Assembly (NCBI RefSeq): GCF_003841485.1 | Contig: NZ_REFY01000004.1 | Location: 310,001 to 374,000, forward strand | DNA length: 64,000 nt | From: Natrarchaeobius halalkaliphilus | Lineage (GTDB): Archaea; Halobacteriota; Halobacteria; Halobacteriales; Natrialbaceae | Direction of reading: 5' to 3' | Shown: one piece after another, positions 34,819 to 43,496 of the stretch | Layout: each line of letters starts with the position of its first letter | How positions within the stretch are numbered: the stretch's first letter is position 1 | Translations under genes and position numbers: made by a program | The notes under the pieces: generated by a model | Told to the model about the DNA's origin: nothing | Database searches by the model: none | The model's input: only the letters and a program-made list of their open reading frames with translations

Positions 34819-36628
34819 CGCCACGGCTCACCGTCGCGGTAAAGAGATAGTCGCCGCCGGCCTGAACCTCGACGGTCTCGCCGTGGTTGTCGTCAACGGG
34901 GATGACGATGTGTCGTGACGTGATATCGGGGGTTACCGTCTGACCGGCAGCCTGCTGACCGCCACCGCCGCTCCCGCCGCTGTGACCGCTTCCGGCGCTG
35001 TTCGATCGCGATCCCTCGCTATCGCTCGTCCCGTAGTGAGGATTCTCGTCGTGCGTGCGAACGTCGATATCGATTCCGAGCCGGTTCTCGACATCCGTAA
35101 TTCGGCCACCGCCTTTACCGATGACGCTCGAGATGTCGTCTTCTTCGACGTAGACGACCGCGCGATTCTGGCTCTTTAAGCGAACGTCGACGTAGCCGTG
35201 AGCGATCGACCGGATCTCGCGTTCGATCTCCTGTTTGGCGATGCGATCGACGCCGGAATCGCTTCCGGGGCCGTTTTCGTCGTCTTTCAGCGGAACGGTG
35301 ACGACCTGACGGTTGAACGTGTAGATCTCGTATTCGGGTTCGTTCGTCTCGAAGTTCGTGACCTGAATAACCGGTCTGGCGAGGTCCTCTTCGGTGAGCC
35401 CGGCGGGGACTTTGACCTCCGTCCGGACGTCGTAGACGGTGTTGACCTCGCCGGCCTCGATGTAGACGACGGTGTCGACGACCTGGGGAATCATTCCGAG
35501 TTCGACGCGACCGACGAGGCGCTGGAGTGCGTCGATCGGTCGAGTCGCGTGGACGACACCGATCATCCCGACGCCCGCCAATCGCATGTCCGCAAAGACC
35601 TCGAAGTCGTTCGTTTTTCTGACCTCGTCGTAGATCGTGTAATCCGGTCGAACCATCAACAGCGCGTCGGCCGTCTTTTCCATCTTGCCGGCCAGCTCGG
35701 TGTACTGGGTGATCTCCGGACCGACCTGCAGGTCCCGTGGCTTTTCCATCGTCTTGACCGCGTAGTCGTGATCCGAGATGAAGCGTGCGACCGCCTGGGC
35801 GAACGTCGACTTCCCTGCCCCCGGCGCACCCGAGATCAGGACGCCGCGCTGGCGTTCGAGCAACCGATCTTTCAGCTCCTGGGCGTTGTCGTACTCCTCG
35901 AGATCGGTCTGGGCGATCGGTCGAACGGCGGTGATCTCGATACCGTCAGCGAACGGCGGACGACCGATGGCGATTCGGTAGTCCCGGAACTGGACGATCT
36001 TCATTCCCGGCTCCGAGAGTTCGATGAAGCCCTCCGAGGACTCCTTTGCGCCGTCGACCACCTCGCGAGCGTACTCGTCCATGGTCTCCTCGTCGAGGGG
36101 TTCGTCAGCGATTTCTTCGTAGTGCATCTCTCCGAGTTCGCCGCGTTTGGCTCGAGGGATAGCGTCCGTCTTGAGGTGGACGCTCATCGTTTGCTCGTCG
36201 AAGAACCCCTCGACGGTGAGCGTACCCACCCGTCGCGCTTCGGGTGCGACGTGCTGGACGTCTAGCCCTTTCGCCTTCGCGACCTCGGCCTGAACGATGT
36301 CGCTCGTGAGAAACGTCGCCTCGAGATCTTCTGCGATGTCGCGGATGAGCGCGTCGATCTCTCCTTCTGAGGCGTGCCCGCGCTCGATCGCGTTCGGTCG
36401 CTCACCGACGTACTCGAGGTCGATCCGTCCGTCGTCGGCAAGGCCAGCAAGCTGCTTGAGTTCCTCGAGACCGTCCCATCCGGTCTCGATCCCGTCGTTG
36501 GCCTGCGCCTCGAGTTCCGCGACGACGGCTTCGGGGACCGAAATCATCGCACCCTCGAACTGCCCGTCTTCGATCGTCGACGAGACGCGGCCGTCGATAA
36601 CCACGCTCGTATCCGGCACAACGTTCAT
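34727..36628 (-). CDS. PIN domain, ATPase and KH domain protein (PilT-like)
   Basis: 633 residues. The N-terminal PIN nuclease domain begins MNVVPDTSVVIDGRV (catalytic Asp6) and continues to about residue 130. Next is a PilT/VirB11-type ATPase with Walker A GAPGAGKS at 267-274, an Asp box (IYDEVRKTNDFEVFADMRLA) and a His motif (GVVHATRPIDALQRLVGRVE). A KH RNA-binding domain (YVEEDDISSVIGKGGGRITD, about 505-530) follows, then a Gly/Ser linker and a short beta-rich end. The architecture is conserved in archaea; the RNA substrate is unknown. ATG 36628 is supported by TTTTA 25-29 nt upstream. Confidence 0.9.
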   Translation of the reverse strand: MNVVPDTSVVIDGRVSSTIEDGQFEGAMISVPEAVVAELEAQANDGIETGWDGLEELKQLAGLADDGRIDLEYVGERPNAIERGHASEGEIDALIRDIAEDLEATFLTSDIVQAEVAKAKGLDVQHVAPEARRVGTLTVEGFFDEQTMSVHLKTDAIPRAKRGELGEMHYEEIADEPLDEETMDEYAREVVDGAKESSEGFIELSEPGMKIVQFRDYRIAIGRPPFADGIEITAVRPIAQTDLEEYDNAQELKDRLLERQRGVLISGAPGAGKSTFAQAVARFISDHDYAVKTMEKPRDLQVGPEITQYTELAGKMEKTADALLMVRPDYTIYDEVRKTNDFEVFADMRLAGVGMIGVVHATRPIDALQRLVGRVELGMIPQVVDTVVYIEAGEVNTVYDVRTEVKVPAGLTEEDLARPVIQVTNFETNEPEYEIYTFNRQVVTVPLKDDENGPGSDSGVDRIAKQEIEREIRSIAHGYVDVRLKSQNRAVVYVEEDDISSVIGKGGGRITDVENRLGIDIDVRTHDENPHYGTSDSEGSRSNSAGSGHSGGSGGGGQQAAGQTVTPDITSRHIVIPVDDNHGETVEVQAGGDYLFTATVSRGGEIQVSRGSAIADELEQAIDRKEPVTVVPS

Positions 36629-36650
36629 GTCGTCCGATTCGCTCTTCGCA

Positions 36651-36659
36651 GGTAAAAGG
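36651..36659 (-). promoter_or_regulatory. TATA box of the PIN/KH ATPase gene
   Basis: CCTTTTACC on the minus strand, about 27 nt before ATG 36628. It supports that start instead of the GTG at 36670. Confidence 0.5.
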
Positions 36660-36699
36660 ATGCGGGACACGTGTTCTCACGACTGATATCGGGATCGGG

Positions 36700-36785
36700 T
36701 CATACGGTCTGGTGTAACTGTTTACCGGCGCATCCGGCATCCGGTCTCCGGATACGCCGGTAAACAGTCACAGCAAACCGTATCA
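36700..36785. repeat. Palindromic repeat, copy 2 (86 bp)
   Basis: From TCATACGGTCTGGTGTAACT to CAGCAAACCGTATCA, exactly as long as copy 1. Core arms are TTTACCGGCGCATCCGG and CCGGATACGCCGGTAAA. Its last three bases, TCA, are the TGA stop codon of the minus-strand gene 36783-37598, just as for copy 1. Confidence 0.85.
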
Positions 36786-37598
36786 GTCGACGGCATCGGT
36801 TCCGAACTCGCGAACGGATGTCGACTCAACGCCGCTTCCATCGGCTTCGAGCGGGACCGGGCGTGCACGTTCCAGATAGTGTTCGTACCGATCAGTTGCC
36901 CACTCGCGAAACGCCGGCTCGGAGCTTTCGATACAGACCGCGAACGTGCCGTCGTCGTAGGCACCGAAAAATGCCGCGTCGTCGGTCAGCGTCAATCCGA
37001 ACTCGAGCGGTTGCTCGAGGACGTACAGCGAGAAAAGCGTCGACGGGGTCTCCGCGATCGACGGCGGTGCCGTTTCGAGGATCGGACGTGGCGCGATCAG
37101 GTCCGTCTCGACGCCCGACGCGAGGAGGTCCCGGTGAACCTCGACGATCAGTTCGCTGAACACCGGTAAGATCCCGCGAACCGTGTCCGTCGTCGTCTCC
37201 GCCATCGCGTTCCGATAGTGGATGATCGGTTCGTGGGGCGTATCGGGCTCTGCGACAGAGACGGTCGCATTCGCGAGCAGGATCGGATCGAACCGGTCGT
37301 CGACAGTCGCGACCGCATCGATCACGTCGCCGCTTGACTCGAGCACCGAAAGTCGGTCGAGAAAGGTCGCCGCAGCCTCGCAGACGTGGTTTCCGACCGG
37401 AGTTAGTTCGTATCGGCCGTCGACCTTGCGAGCCCATCCGAGCTCAGCACAGCCGTTCAGATGTCGCTGAACCGTCACTCGCGAGATCGGCAGGCTGTCG
37501 GTAAGCGCCTGCGTGTCCGCTGGCTCCGAGTACAGCTCCCGGAGAACGGCGAGGCGATGCGGCGAGGAGAACAGTCGCTCTCCCCAATCGTAGCACAT
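36783..37598 (-). CDS. Winged-helix regulator with a FilR1-like ligand domain
   Basis: 271 residues. The N-terminal winged helix (SSPHRLAVLRELYSEPADTQ, SLPISRVTVQRHLNGCAELG, YELTPVGNHVC) covers about residues 9-80. The C-terminal part (about 115-265), beginning VATVDDRFDPILLANATVSV and including VHRDLLASGVETDLIAPRPI, matches the FilR1 fold of archaeal regulators. Members usually sense small molecules or stress and often control cell-surface genes. The ATG at 37598 is preceded by a Gly/Trp start (MCYDWGERLF). Target unknown. Confidence 0.8.
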   Translation of the reverse strand: MCYDWGERLFSSPHRLAVLRELYSEPADTQALTDSLPISRVTVQRHLNGCAELGWARKVDGRYELTPVGNHVCEAAATFLDRLSVLESSGDVIDAVATVDDRFDPILLANATVSVAEPDTPHEPIIHYRNAMAETTTDTVRGILPVFSELIVEVHRDLLASGVETDLIAPRPILETAPPSIAETPSTLFSLYVLEQPLEFGLTLTDDAAFFGAYDDGTFAVCIESSEPAFREWATDRYEHYLERARPVPLEADGSGVESTSVREFGTDAVD

Positions 37599-38196
37599 TA
37601 GCTATCGTCTGTTGTGCACAGGGTATTAGTCCTTCTGAAGGGATCGTCCACCACGGCCCGTCGGTACCGGCCGGGAAGAAGCATCTGGCGACGGAATTCG
37701 ATCACCGTTCGAAAAACAGCCGTGTTCATCACCCATTCGAACTCCGATTATTGTTCGGGTACTGAACGTGAGTTCACGAGATAAGGTAAGGCGTGTTTCC
37801 CCCGAAGGGGAAGGCGCACCACGAGAACCACGGGCGGAAGCGACCGTGTTCACGGTTCGCCCACAACCGGTGGTTCGTGTGCCTCTGACACCTTCACGCG
37901 ACGCTCGAGGAACTCACTCGAGCGGTTCGTGGTCGTTTCTCGGCGGTGAAGCGGAGATCCGCCCGAACGTCCATCGCTATCGGCCCTCCGACGCACAGCC
38001 GATTGATTCGAACGCATCAGTAGAGACGCGTCCGAGAAGTAGCCGGTTCGGTTACGATAGCGACGCGCAGTCTGATTGTCCACGGAAAGGACGATCGCCG
38101 CGATCGCATCGACTCTCGAAGGGGGAACGGATGCACGCACCGGTAGCGATTCCGGTCCACCGGTGGACTCACGATCCTGGCGGCGAATGGGCGGCC
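37599..38196. other. Long intergenic region before the M20 peptidase gene
   Basis: 598 bp with no recognisable protein. A frame is open on the plus strand from 37768 in phase with the M20 gene, but its residues (VRRVSPEGEGAPREPRAEAT) show no domain, and hairpins at 37797-37924 argue for RNA structure. A TTATTG stretch near 37748 could be a promoter. Confidence 0.5.
37797..37924 (+). ncRNA. Candidate structured RNA with three consecutive hairpins
   Basis: Hairpin 1 (37797-37812): TTCCCC, loop CGAA, GGGGAA. Hairpin 2 (37812-37884): outer arms GAACCAC (37825-37831) and GTGGTTC (37870-37876), inner arms GGGCG (37832-37836) and CGCCC (37858-37862), tip ACCGT, loop GTTC, ACGGT; outer CAC/GTG and GGC/GCC pairs extend it. 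Hairpin 3 (37902-37924): CGCTCGAG, loop GAACTCA, CTCGAGCG. No such density is seen in other intergenic parts. Strand is uncertain since hairpins are symmetric. It might be a stand-alone small RNA, the leader of the M20 gene, or a relic of a transposon-linked RNA. Confidence 0.4.
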
Positions 38197-39303
38197 ATGG
38201 AATCTCAGATCGTCGATCTTACGCGAGCGCTCGTCGGCATTCCGAGCCACGACGACGAGACCGACGCGGGAACGCACGTCGAGGACTGGCTCCGACGCGA
38301 GACCGATGCCGCCGTCACGCGGGACGACGCTGGAAACGTCATCGCTCGACGAGGCGCACACGGGAATGCGGAAACGCTCGCGCTCGTCGGCCATCACGAC
38401 GTCGTCGAGCCGGCACCGACACAGCTGGTAGACGGCGCGGACCCGAAGCGCGGGGCGGCGTACGCCATCGAAGAGCGCGACGGCCGCCTCTACGGACGCG
38501 GCACAGCGGACATGAAGGGGGCGCTCGCGGCCGCCATGCTCGCCTTCCGCGAGGCCGATCCAGCGGGCGAACTCGTCTTCGCCAGCTTCGTCGGTGAGGA
38601 GGTCGGTGGCATCGGTGCGCGACACGCGCTCGAGAACGGCTTTGGTCCCGACGTCGCCGTCGTGGGCGAGGGTTCGACCGGCTACTCGAGTCCGGCCGTG
38701 ACGGACGTCGCCGTCGCGCACAAGGGCCGTCGGGGGAGTACGATCGTCGCCCGCGGCAGCGCGGCGCACGCGAGCGAGGTCGACGCCGGTGAGAACGCGA
38801 TCTATCGGGCGACCGACGCGATCTCGCTGATTCGAGATCTCGAAGTTCCGTCCGTCGACGTGGCGGGCGAAACGATCGACGGCAGCCTCGTCGTCACGGA
38901 GATCGACGGCGGGACGGCGATGAACGTCGTTCCCGACCGATGTGAGATGACCGTCGACGAGCGGACCGTTCCGGGAACGCGTGCACCCATAGAGCGCGTC
39001 GAATCGGTCGAGGGCCTCGAGTGGATCGTGGATCAGGATCTGCCGCCGATGCGGTGTGACGACGACGCCTTCGCGGCGACCGTCCTCGAAGCTGCCGATG
39101 GCACCCAGTCGGGCACGCCGGAACTCGTGACGAAACCCCACGCGACCGACGCCGGGTGGCTCTCCCAGTCCGGAACCGAGTGCGTGATCTGCGGTCCGGC
39201 CGAGCCCGGCCAGGCCCACACCCCAGACGAGAGCGTCTCGATCGAGGTCCTCGAGCGATGTTCCGAGACGTACCGGCGGGTGGCCGAACGCTGGCCGCGA
39301 TAG
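38197..39303 (+). CDS. M20 family metallopeptidase
   Basis: 368 residues. Zinc-dependent deacylase or peptidase of the ArgE/DapE/CPG2 group. Metal ligands: His in LALVGHHDVVEP, Asp in RLYGRGTADMKGALAAAMLA, Glu pair in FVGEEVGGIGARHA, and a further His in KPHATDAGWLSQSG. A dimerisation domain sits between about 180 and 280 (KGRRGSTIVARGSAAHASEV). The exact substrate cannot be read from sequence. Start ATG 38197 (MESQIVDLTRALVGIPSHDD) matches family N-termini; the frame is open further upstream without a domain. No partner genes suggest arginine or lysine synthesis. Confidence 0.9.
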   Translation: MESQIVDLTRALVGIPSHDDETDAGTHVEDWLRRETDAAVTRDDAGNVIARRGAHGNAETLALVGHHDVVEPAPTQLVDGADPKRGAAYAIEERDGRLYGRGTADMKGALAAAMLAFREADPAGELVFASFVGEEVGGIGARHALENGFGPDVAVVGEGSTGYSSPAVTDVAVAHKGRRGSTIVARGSAAHASEVDAGENAIYRATDAISLIRDLEVPSVDVAGETIDGSLVVTEIDGGTAMNVVPDRCEMTVDERTVPGTRAPIERVESVEGLEWIVDQDLPPMRCDDDAFAATVLEAADGTQSGTPELVTKPHATDAGWLSQSGTECVICGPAEPGQAHTPDESVSIEVLERCSETYRRVAERWPR

Positions 39304-39345
39304 CGACGTATCTCGAGAACGTTGGCCGTCACCACTCGCGCCAGT

Positions 39346-40218
39346 TCACCGCGAGGGGTCCGGCTCGGGGTTCGTCACGAACTCGAGCAGTTCGTCGGGA
39401 TCGGTCTCGACGCCCTGTCGGGCGAAGTAACTCGAGACGTTCTCACAGTCTCGTTCCAGGAACTCGCGGCTGTTTGGGTGGTGGACGGTGACGGCCTGTC
39501 CCAGATCGATAACGACGAGTTGGCCCTCGTGGAAGACGACGTTGTACTCGCTCAGGTCGCCGTGAATAATGCCGGCAGCGTAGAGTCGCCGCATGTACTC
39601 ACGCATGACTTCGTAGGCCGTTCGAGGGTTCTCGATGTGAACCTCGCCCAGGCGCTTTGCGCGTCCGTCTTCGTTCCCGATGTACTCCATCACCAGCACG
39701 TTTCGCTCGGTGGCGATCGGCTCAGGTACGCGAACGCCGGCCCGCTTGGCCCGCTCTAGATTCGCCAGTTCCTTTTTCGTCCAGGCGAGGACAACGTCTT
39801 TTTTGTTCCCACCGAGCCCCTCGAATCGAGGATCGCCCTCGAGATAGTCGCGCATCTGCCGGAAGCTCGAGGAGTTGATCCGATAGACTTTGACCGCGAC
39901 CTCGTGATCGCCAGCGAGGGCCTGATAGACGTTTGCCTCCTTGCCCGTCGAGAGGGGACCGCCGAAGGCCTCGACGTGTCCGTCCTGGACCAGCTTGTAC
40001 AGCGCCGCAAGCGTCGCGTCGTCGAACACCGACTGCTCGACTTTGAACTGGTCTGCGTCTTTGATTCGCTCTTCGAACTGCTCGAACTTCCGATCGCGTT
40101 TCCGAGCGATCCGATCCGCTTCGGTGTCCGAGACGTCGATCTCTTCCCACTCGTCGCCCGGGGTCTCGCCGTCCTCGAGTTCGACCAGTCCGAACTCCGC
40201 GTCCGTTCCCTGTCCCAT
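39346..40218 (-). CDS. rio1: Rio1 atypical serine protein kinase
   Basis: 290 residues. Small-subunit ribosome maturation kinase. ATP-binding loop STGKEANVY at 90-98, Lys110 in EVAVKVYRIN, hinge VMEYIGNEDG, catalytic loop HGDLSEYN at 219-226 (Asp221 is the base or phospho-acceptor) and metal loop IDLGQA at 237-242. The N-terminal RIO winged helix spans about 55-90 (FDDATLAALYKLVQDGHVEA). Length is normal. The start is ATG 40218, 61 bp after the end of the Rad3-type helicase gene on the same strand. Confidence 0.95.
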   Translation of the reverse strand: MGQGTDAEFGLVELEDGETPGDEWEEIDVSDTEADRIARKRDRKFEQFEERIKDADQFKVEQSVFDDATLAALYKLVQDGHVEAFGGPLSTGKEANVYQALAGDHEVAVKVYRINSSSFRQMRDYLEGDPRFEGLGGNKKDVVLAWTKKELANLERAKRAGVRVPEPIATERNVLVMEYIGNEDGRAKRLGEVHIENPRTAYEVMREYMRRLYAAGIIHGDLSEYNVVFHEGQLVVIDLGQAVTVHHPNSREFLERDCENVSSYFARQGVETDPDELLEFVTNPEPDPSR

Positions 40219-40279
40219 CTACCGTGGTATCGTGACCCAGACGGGTAAAGTACCGGGTATCCACCCCGACAGAATCAGT

Positions 40280-42112
40280 TTAACCGTCGGTATCCCAAAC
40301 GTCGGCCAGCGGACTGGACGACGAAGACGATCGTAGCGACCGTCTCGAGTCGGTCCGCGAGGGGGGTTCGCTCGCGTCCGTACGGCCCCCGTGACGCCGG
40401 TTCGAACGACCGGAGCCGTCGTGAACCTCGCTGAGCGCGGCTTGCGGGTCGAACGCCGGTAGCGACGGCTGCTCGAGTCGGTCGACCTGGGCGTCGAACC
40501 AGTCCGGCACGTCCGTCCGCGCGCGCTCGAAGAGATCGAGGAGGCTCGAGTCCGCAAGGTAGGTCGCACCGTAGTCGTCGGGAGCGCGGACGACTCTGCC
40601 ACAGGCCTGGATAACGGTTCGCAACGCGGCCCGGTAGTACCACGCCCACTGATCAGCCTCCAGACGATGTGCGACGCGCGAATCGCTCGTGTTGAGAAAC
40701 GGTGCCTTACAGATGACCTGAAACCGACAGAGATCTCCCTTCAGATCGAGCGCCTCTTCCATCTTCACGGAGAGGAACACGTCGGGATCGTCGCTCGCTT
40801 TCCAGTCCTCGAGATCGGCGTCTCGGCCGTCGCGGTCGTGAGTCCTGATCCGATCACCGACGCCAAAATCGGTCAGAAGCTGAGCGAGTCGTTCCTGGAT
40901 GTCGTAGGAGTGGGCGTGGATCAGCCCCTTCTCGTCCGGGTGATTCTGCATGATCCGAACGATGACTCGAGCGAGCTTCGGCGTCGTCTCGTCTCGGTGT
41001 TCGTAGGTCATTTTCCCCTGGGTGACGTCGTACAGTGGCCGATTCTCGACGGGGAACGTGTGGCCGACGTCGACGAGGGCAACGGTGTCGGGATCGAGAC
41101 CGACCTGTCGACAGAACGCCGCCTTGTTGAGGATGGTTGCCGACAGCAGGGCGAACCTGTTGCCACGGTCCCAGACGGTGTGTGCGAGGTACTTCTCGGG
41201 ATTCATCGGCTTGATCGTCAGCGGACCGCCCAGCGCTTCCTCGTCGTCGGTCGATGCGCCGGAGTTCGGCTCCGACTGGTCGACCAGCCACGTCGTCGGA
41301 CTCTGAGGGTCGCGGAAATCCGAGACGAACCACTCGAGTTCACCGATGAGTTCCTGCAAGCGATCGCGTTCTCGAACCTCGCCCGGAGTGAGCGACTGCT
41401 GTGCGAGCAGGTCGTCCTTCCTGCGGGTGCACGTCTGTGCCAGGTTTTCGGCGTAACGAACCGCTCGTTCGGTTCGATCGATCTCGGGGACGCGCAACTC
41501 CTCCCAGAACGGTACCGTTCGGGGACCCAACTGGATCGTCGCGTACATCTCGGCCCACTCCGCGAGGCCGTGAGCTTCGTCGACGACGACGACGTCACGC
41601 GTTCGAAAGACCTCACTGCCGGCGGTTTGCATGAAGTACGCGAGCGTCATGGCCGCGATCTCTCGGTTCGACGCGATCGCTCGATCGGAGAAGTACGGAC
41701 AGCGGTGTTTGACGGAACAGTCATAGCCTCGCTCGCGAACGCAGGGTGCCTGATTGACCGGCGTGTCGCGTTCGTCCGGCAGGATACAGGTGTAGTTCGA
41801 CTTGCCGCGAATAACGCTCAGATCGGCCAACAGGTCGTCGCTCGCCACGTCGTCGAGCTGTGAGACCTGTGGGGTCGTGTAGTAGGCACCCGTCGCATCG
41901 CTCGGGTCGCCCTCCGCGACCGTACGCGCACAGCCGGCGACGGCTCGTGCGAGCAGGGACTTGCCGCTCCCCGTCGGTGCACGGACGAGCACGACGTCGT
42001 TTCCGGCCGCGAAGGCGTCTCGGATGTCTTGGAGAGCACTCTCCTGATTCCCGCGGTAACTCGGCGCGGGAAACTCCTCGAAGATCCGCTCGGGGTTCAC
42101 CGTTCGACTCAC
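40280..42112 (-). CDS. Rad3/DinG-type DNA helicase with an iron-sulfur motif
   Basis: 610 residues. Superfamily 2 helicase. Walker A APTGSGKS at 45-52, Walker B VVVVDEAHGL near residue 177, and C-terminal motif VIQACGRVVRAPDDYGATYL. Four Cys lie between the two (NYTCILPD, QAPCVRERG, YDCSVKH, RCPYF), as in XPD-like proteins where they hold a 4Fe-4S cluster needed for strand separation. It starts at GTG 42112. Likely role is DNA repair or removal of structures. The Ser-rich tail (about residue 570 on) is extra. Confidence 0.92.
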   Translation of the reverse strand: MSRTVNPERIFEEFPAPSYRGNQESALQDIRDAFAAGNDVVLVRAPTGSGKSLLARAVAGCARTVAEGDPSDATGAYYTTPQVSQLDDVASDDLLADLSVIRGKSNYTCILPDERDTPVNQAPCVRERGYDCSVKHRCPYFSDRAIASNREIAAMTLAYFMQTAGSEVFRTRDVVVVDEAHGLAEWAEMYATIQLGPRTVPFWEELRVPEIDRTERAVRYAENLAQTCTRRKDDLLAQQSLTPGEVRERDRLQELIGELEWFVSDFRDPQSPTTWLVDQSEPNSGASTDDEEALGGPLTIKPMNPEKYLAHTVWDRGNRFALLSATILNKAAFCRQVGLDPDTVALVDVGHTFPVENRPLYDVTQGKMTYEHRDETTPKLARVIVRIMQNHPDEKGLIHAHSYDIQERLAQLLTDFGVGDRIRTHDRDGRDADLEDWKASDDPDVFLSVKMEEALDLKGDLCRFQVICKAPFLNTSDSRVAHRLEADQWAWYYRAALRTVIQACGRVVRAPDDYGATYLADSSLLDLFERARTDVPDWFDAQVDRLEQPSLPAFDPQAALSEVHDGSGRSNRRHGGRTDASEPPSRTDSRRSLRSSSSSSPLADVWDTDG

Positions 42113-42255
42113 GGACCGGATCCGCCCTAAAGGCTACGAACCGTCGCTCGTGATGAGAGCGATCCGGTTCGTGGCGGTCGATCGCGGGCTCGGAACCACC
42201 GACTATCCAACGGTCACACCACGAAACCACCGGCTACCCGACGGTAGTAGACCGA

Positions 42256-42264
42256 TTACAAATA
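42256..42264 (+). promoter_or_regulatory. TATA-like element upstream of the tRNA-like gene
   Basis: TTACAAATA ends 27 nt before the first base of the acceptor stem at 42291, a usual distance for an archaeal tRNA promoter. Confidence 0.45.
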
Positions 42265-42290
42265 CGAACTCGGCCGATCGTTCGGTGTAC

Positions 42291-42379
42291 GGAAGGGTCG
42301 CTCAGCGGAAGAGCACCGCGGTGCCCATCGGGTCCGTGGCGGCACTTTGCCTCGTGGCGTTCGAATCCCACCCCTTCCG
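42291..42379 (+). tRNA. tRNA-like gene, anticodon not resolved
   Basis: 89 nt. A perfect 7-bp acceptor stem (GGAAGGG with CCCTTCC, discriminator G), D arm GCTC-AGCGGAA-GAGC, and T loop TTCGAAT with stem CCCAC are present. The 5' side of the T stem is GTGGCG, so it pairs only if one C bulges. The 39-nt middle does not fold into one normal anticodon arm: CCGCG/CGTGG can enclose 14 nt, and a GGC-ACTTT-GCC hairpin resembles a long variable arm. Options are a class II tRNA, an intron-bearing tRNA, or a degenerate gene. I cannot assign an amino acid. Confidence 0.5.
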
Positions 42380-42419
42380 CTCTCGAATCGCGCACTGAAC
42401 GGCGTTTTTCCCCGGTTTG

Positions 42420-42665
42420 TCACGGCTCGCGGAGCCGAGACGTTTCTCCGTCGACTGACTCGAGCCGATCGACGTCCGCAACGGACGGCTCGTCAGGTAA
42501 CGCCGCGAGACACGGATAACACAGCAGGTGATCCGTGCCGTCATCGAACTCGAGCGTCATCGCGGTGCCGGCGCTGCCGTCGTTCTTTCCGAACGTCCAG
42601 ACGTTCGCCATCCCACCGGCGACCGAGACCGCCCGGCCGCAGCCGTCACAGGTGTCCCGTGCCAT
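42420..42665 (-). CDS. Small zinc-ribbon protein (DUF7561-like)
   Basis: 81 residues. It opens MARDTCDGCGRAVSVAGGMA with one CxxC pair and has a second pair in HLLCYPCLAALPD, so it probably binds one zinc. The NVWTFGKNDG segment is typical of this haloarchaeal family (DUF number from memory). ATG 42665 is preferred; the upstream ATG (42746) lies at the edge of palindromic repeat copy 3, and the 27 extra residues are unlike the family. Function unknown. Confidence 0.75.
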   Translation of the reverse strand: MARDTCDGCGRAVSVAGGMANVWTFGKNDGSAGTAMTLEFDDGTDHLLCYPCLAALPDEPSVADVDRLESVDGETSRLREP

Positions 42666-42984
42666 GGGTGAATCTGAGTTCCGAGCCGTGAAAGTCGTTC
42701 CCCCGATCACGACTCGCCGTTCGGGGAACGACAGTTCGGCTGCCATACGACTGCTGTAACGAGGGACAACCGCGACGCGTCTGCGGTTGCACCGGTAACG
42801 ACGTACAGCAGACCCTACCAGTGGCCGGCAGCCGCCTGACGATCGCTCTCTGCAGCCCGGTCGCCCGAACGAGGGCGCACCCACGTCTCGCGCTCTGACG
42901 GAGCCGAAACCTCGAGTCGAGGGCCGATCGACGACGGTCCGAGTTTCGTTCAGCCGGAGAGAGGTGAGCGCCTCGACCGGTCCG
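42666..42984. other. Intergenic region with palindromic repeat copy 3
   Basis: 319 bp. Beyond the repeat, about 160 bp (42821-42984) are GC-rich with no gene seen. Confidence 0.45.
42743..42820. repeat. Palindromic repeat, copy 3 (diverged, about 78 bp)
   Basis: Edges CCATACGACTGCTGTAACGA and GACGTACAGCAGACCCTACC match copies 1, 2 and 4. The core is CAACCGC, GACGCGTCT, GCGGTTG. Unlike the others it lies upstream of a gene and its edges have no TGA. Confidence 0.7.
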
Positions 42985-43341
42985 TCACACGCCCGGCACG
43001 CCGATGGCGTCGAATCCGGTGATACCGACCGCGGCGAGGACGTACAGCGCGATCAGGACCGTCACCCACGCGACGAGGCCGATCATCGCGGCTGCCGTCC
43101 AGTCGCCGGGATACCGGACGTTGACCACCGCAACGTAGGCGACGAGCGCGAGAAGCGGACCCAGCAGTGGGATCCAGCCGACGAAGAAGCCGACGACCGC
43201 CCAGACGATCGCTCCGATCAGAGCGGTGACGATCGCGTGATCGTAATCGCCCGCTCCGACGATGACGCGCGCGCCGACGTAGATGCCGAGCGCGCCGATG
43301 AGCAAACTCGCGAGGAACACGACGGCCGATGCGAGAACCAT
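42985..43341 (-). CDS. Small four-helix membrane protein, paralogue of the one at 49589
   Basis: 118 residues. Four hydrophobic helices: SAVVFLASLLIGALGIYVGA, AIVTALIGAIVWAVVGFFVG, LLALVAYVAVVNVRYPGDW and VAWVTVLIALYVLAAVGITG. It ends GFDAIGVPGV. The whole layout and many residues are shared with the protein at 49589-49939, including AIVTALIGAI, WIPLLG and the GVPG end. Start ATG 43341 begins MVLASAVVF; the frame beyond it is polar. Function unknown; it looks like a small integral membrane family of haloarchaea. Confidence 0.75.
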   Translation of the reverse strand: MVLASAVVFLASLLIGALGIYVGARVIVGAGDYDHAIVTALIGAIVWAVVGFFVGWIPLLGPLLALVAYVAVVNVRYPGDWTAAAMIGLVAWVTVLIALYVLAAVGITGFDAIGVPGV

Positions 43342-43496
43342 ACGGTTGGAGACGTCAGTGTCGACGAACAGTTCTTGGCTTGCACTGTCCGTCCGCGTAT
43401 CACTATCCGTCGACGGATACGACCGCGAGCGTCCCGTTCGGGATCGCGACTCCGGAACCACGAGGTTGATACGCGTTCCCGTGATAGCGCAAGGAA

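Larger units (their letters stand above)
42113..42419. other. Intergenic region holding the tRNA-like gene
   Basis: 307 bp between two minus-strand genes. The only features are the TATA-like element and tRNA-like sequence listed next, and a T5 run at about 42394 that could be its terminator. Confidence 0.5.

Noticed and set aside
32939-36785. Integrated provirus around the tyrosine recombinase
   Set aside because: No phage-like genes, no att repeats and no tRNA next to it; neighbours are conserved chromosomal genes.
37768-38196. N-terminal extension of the M20 peptidase
   Set aside because: In frame and open, but no domain is visible, hairpins lie in it, and family N-termini fit ATG 38197.
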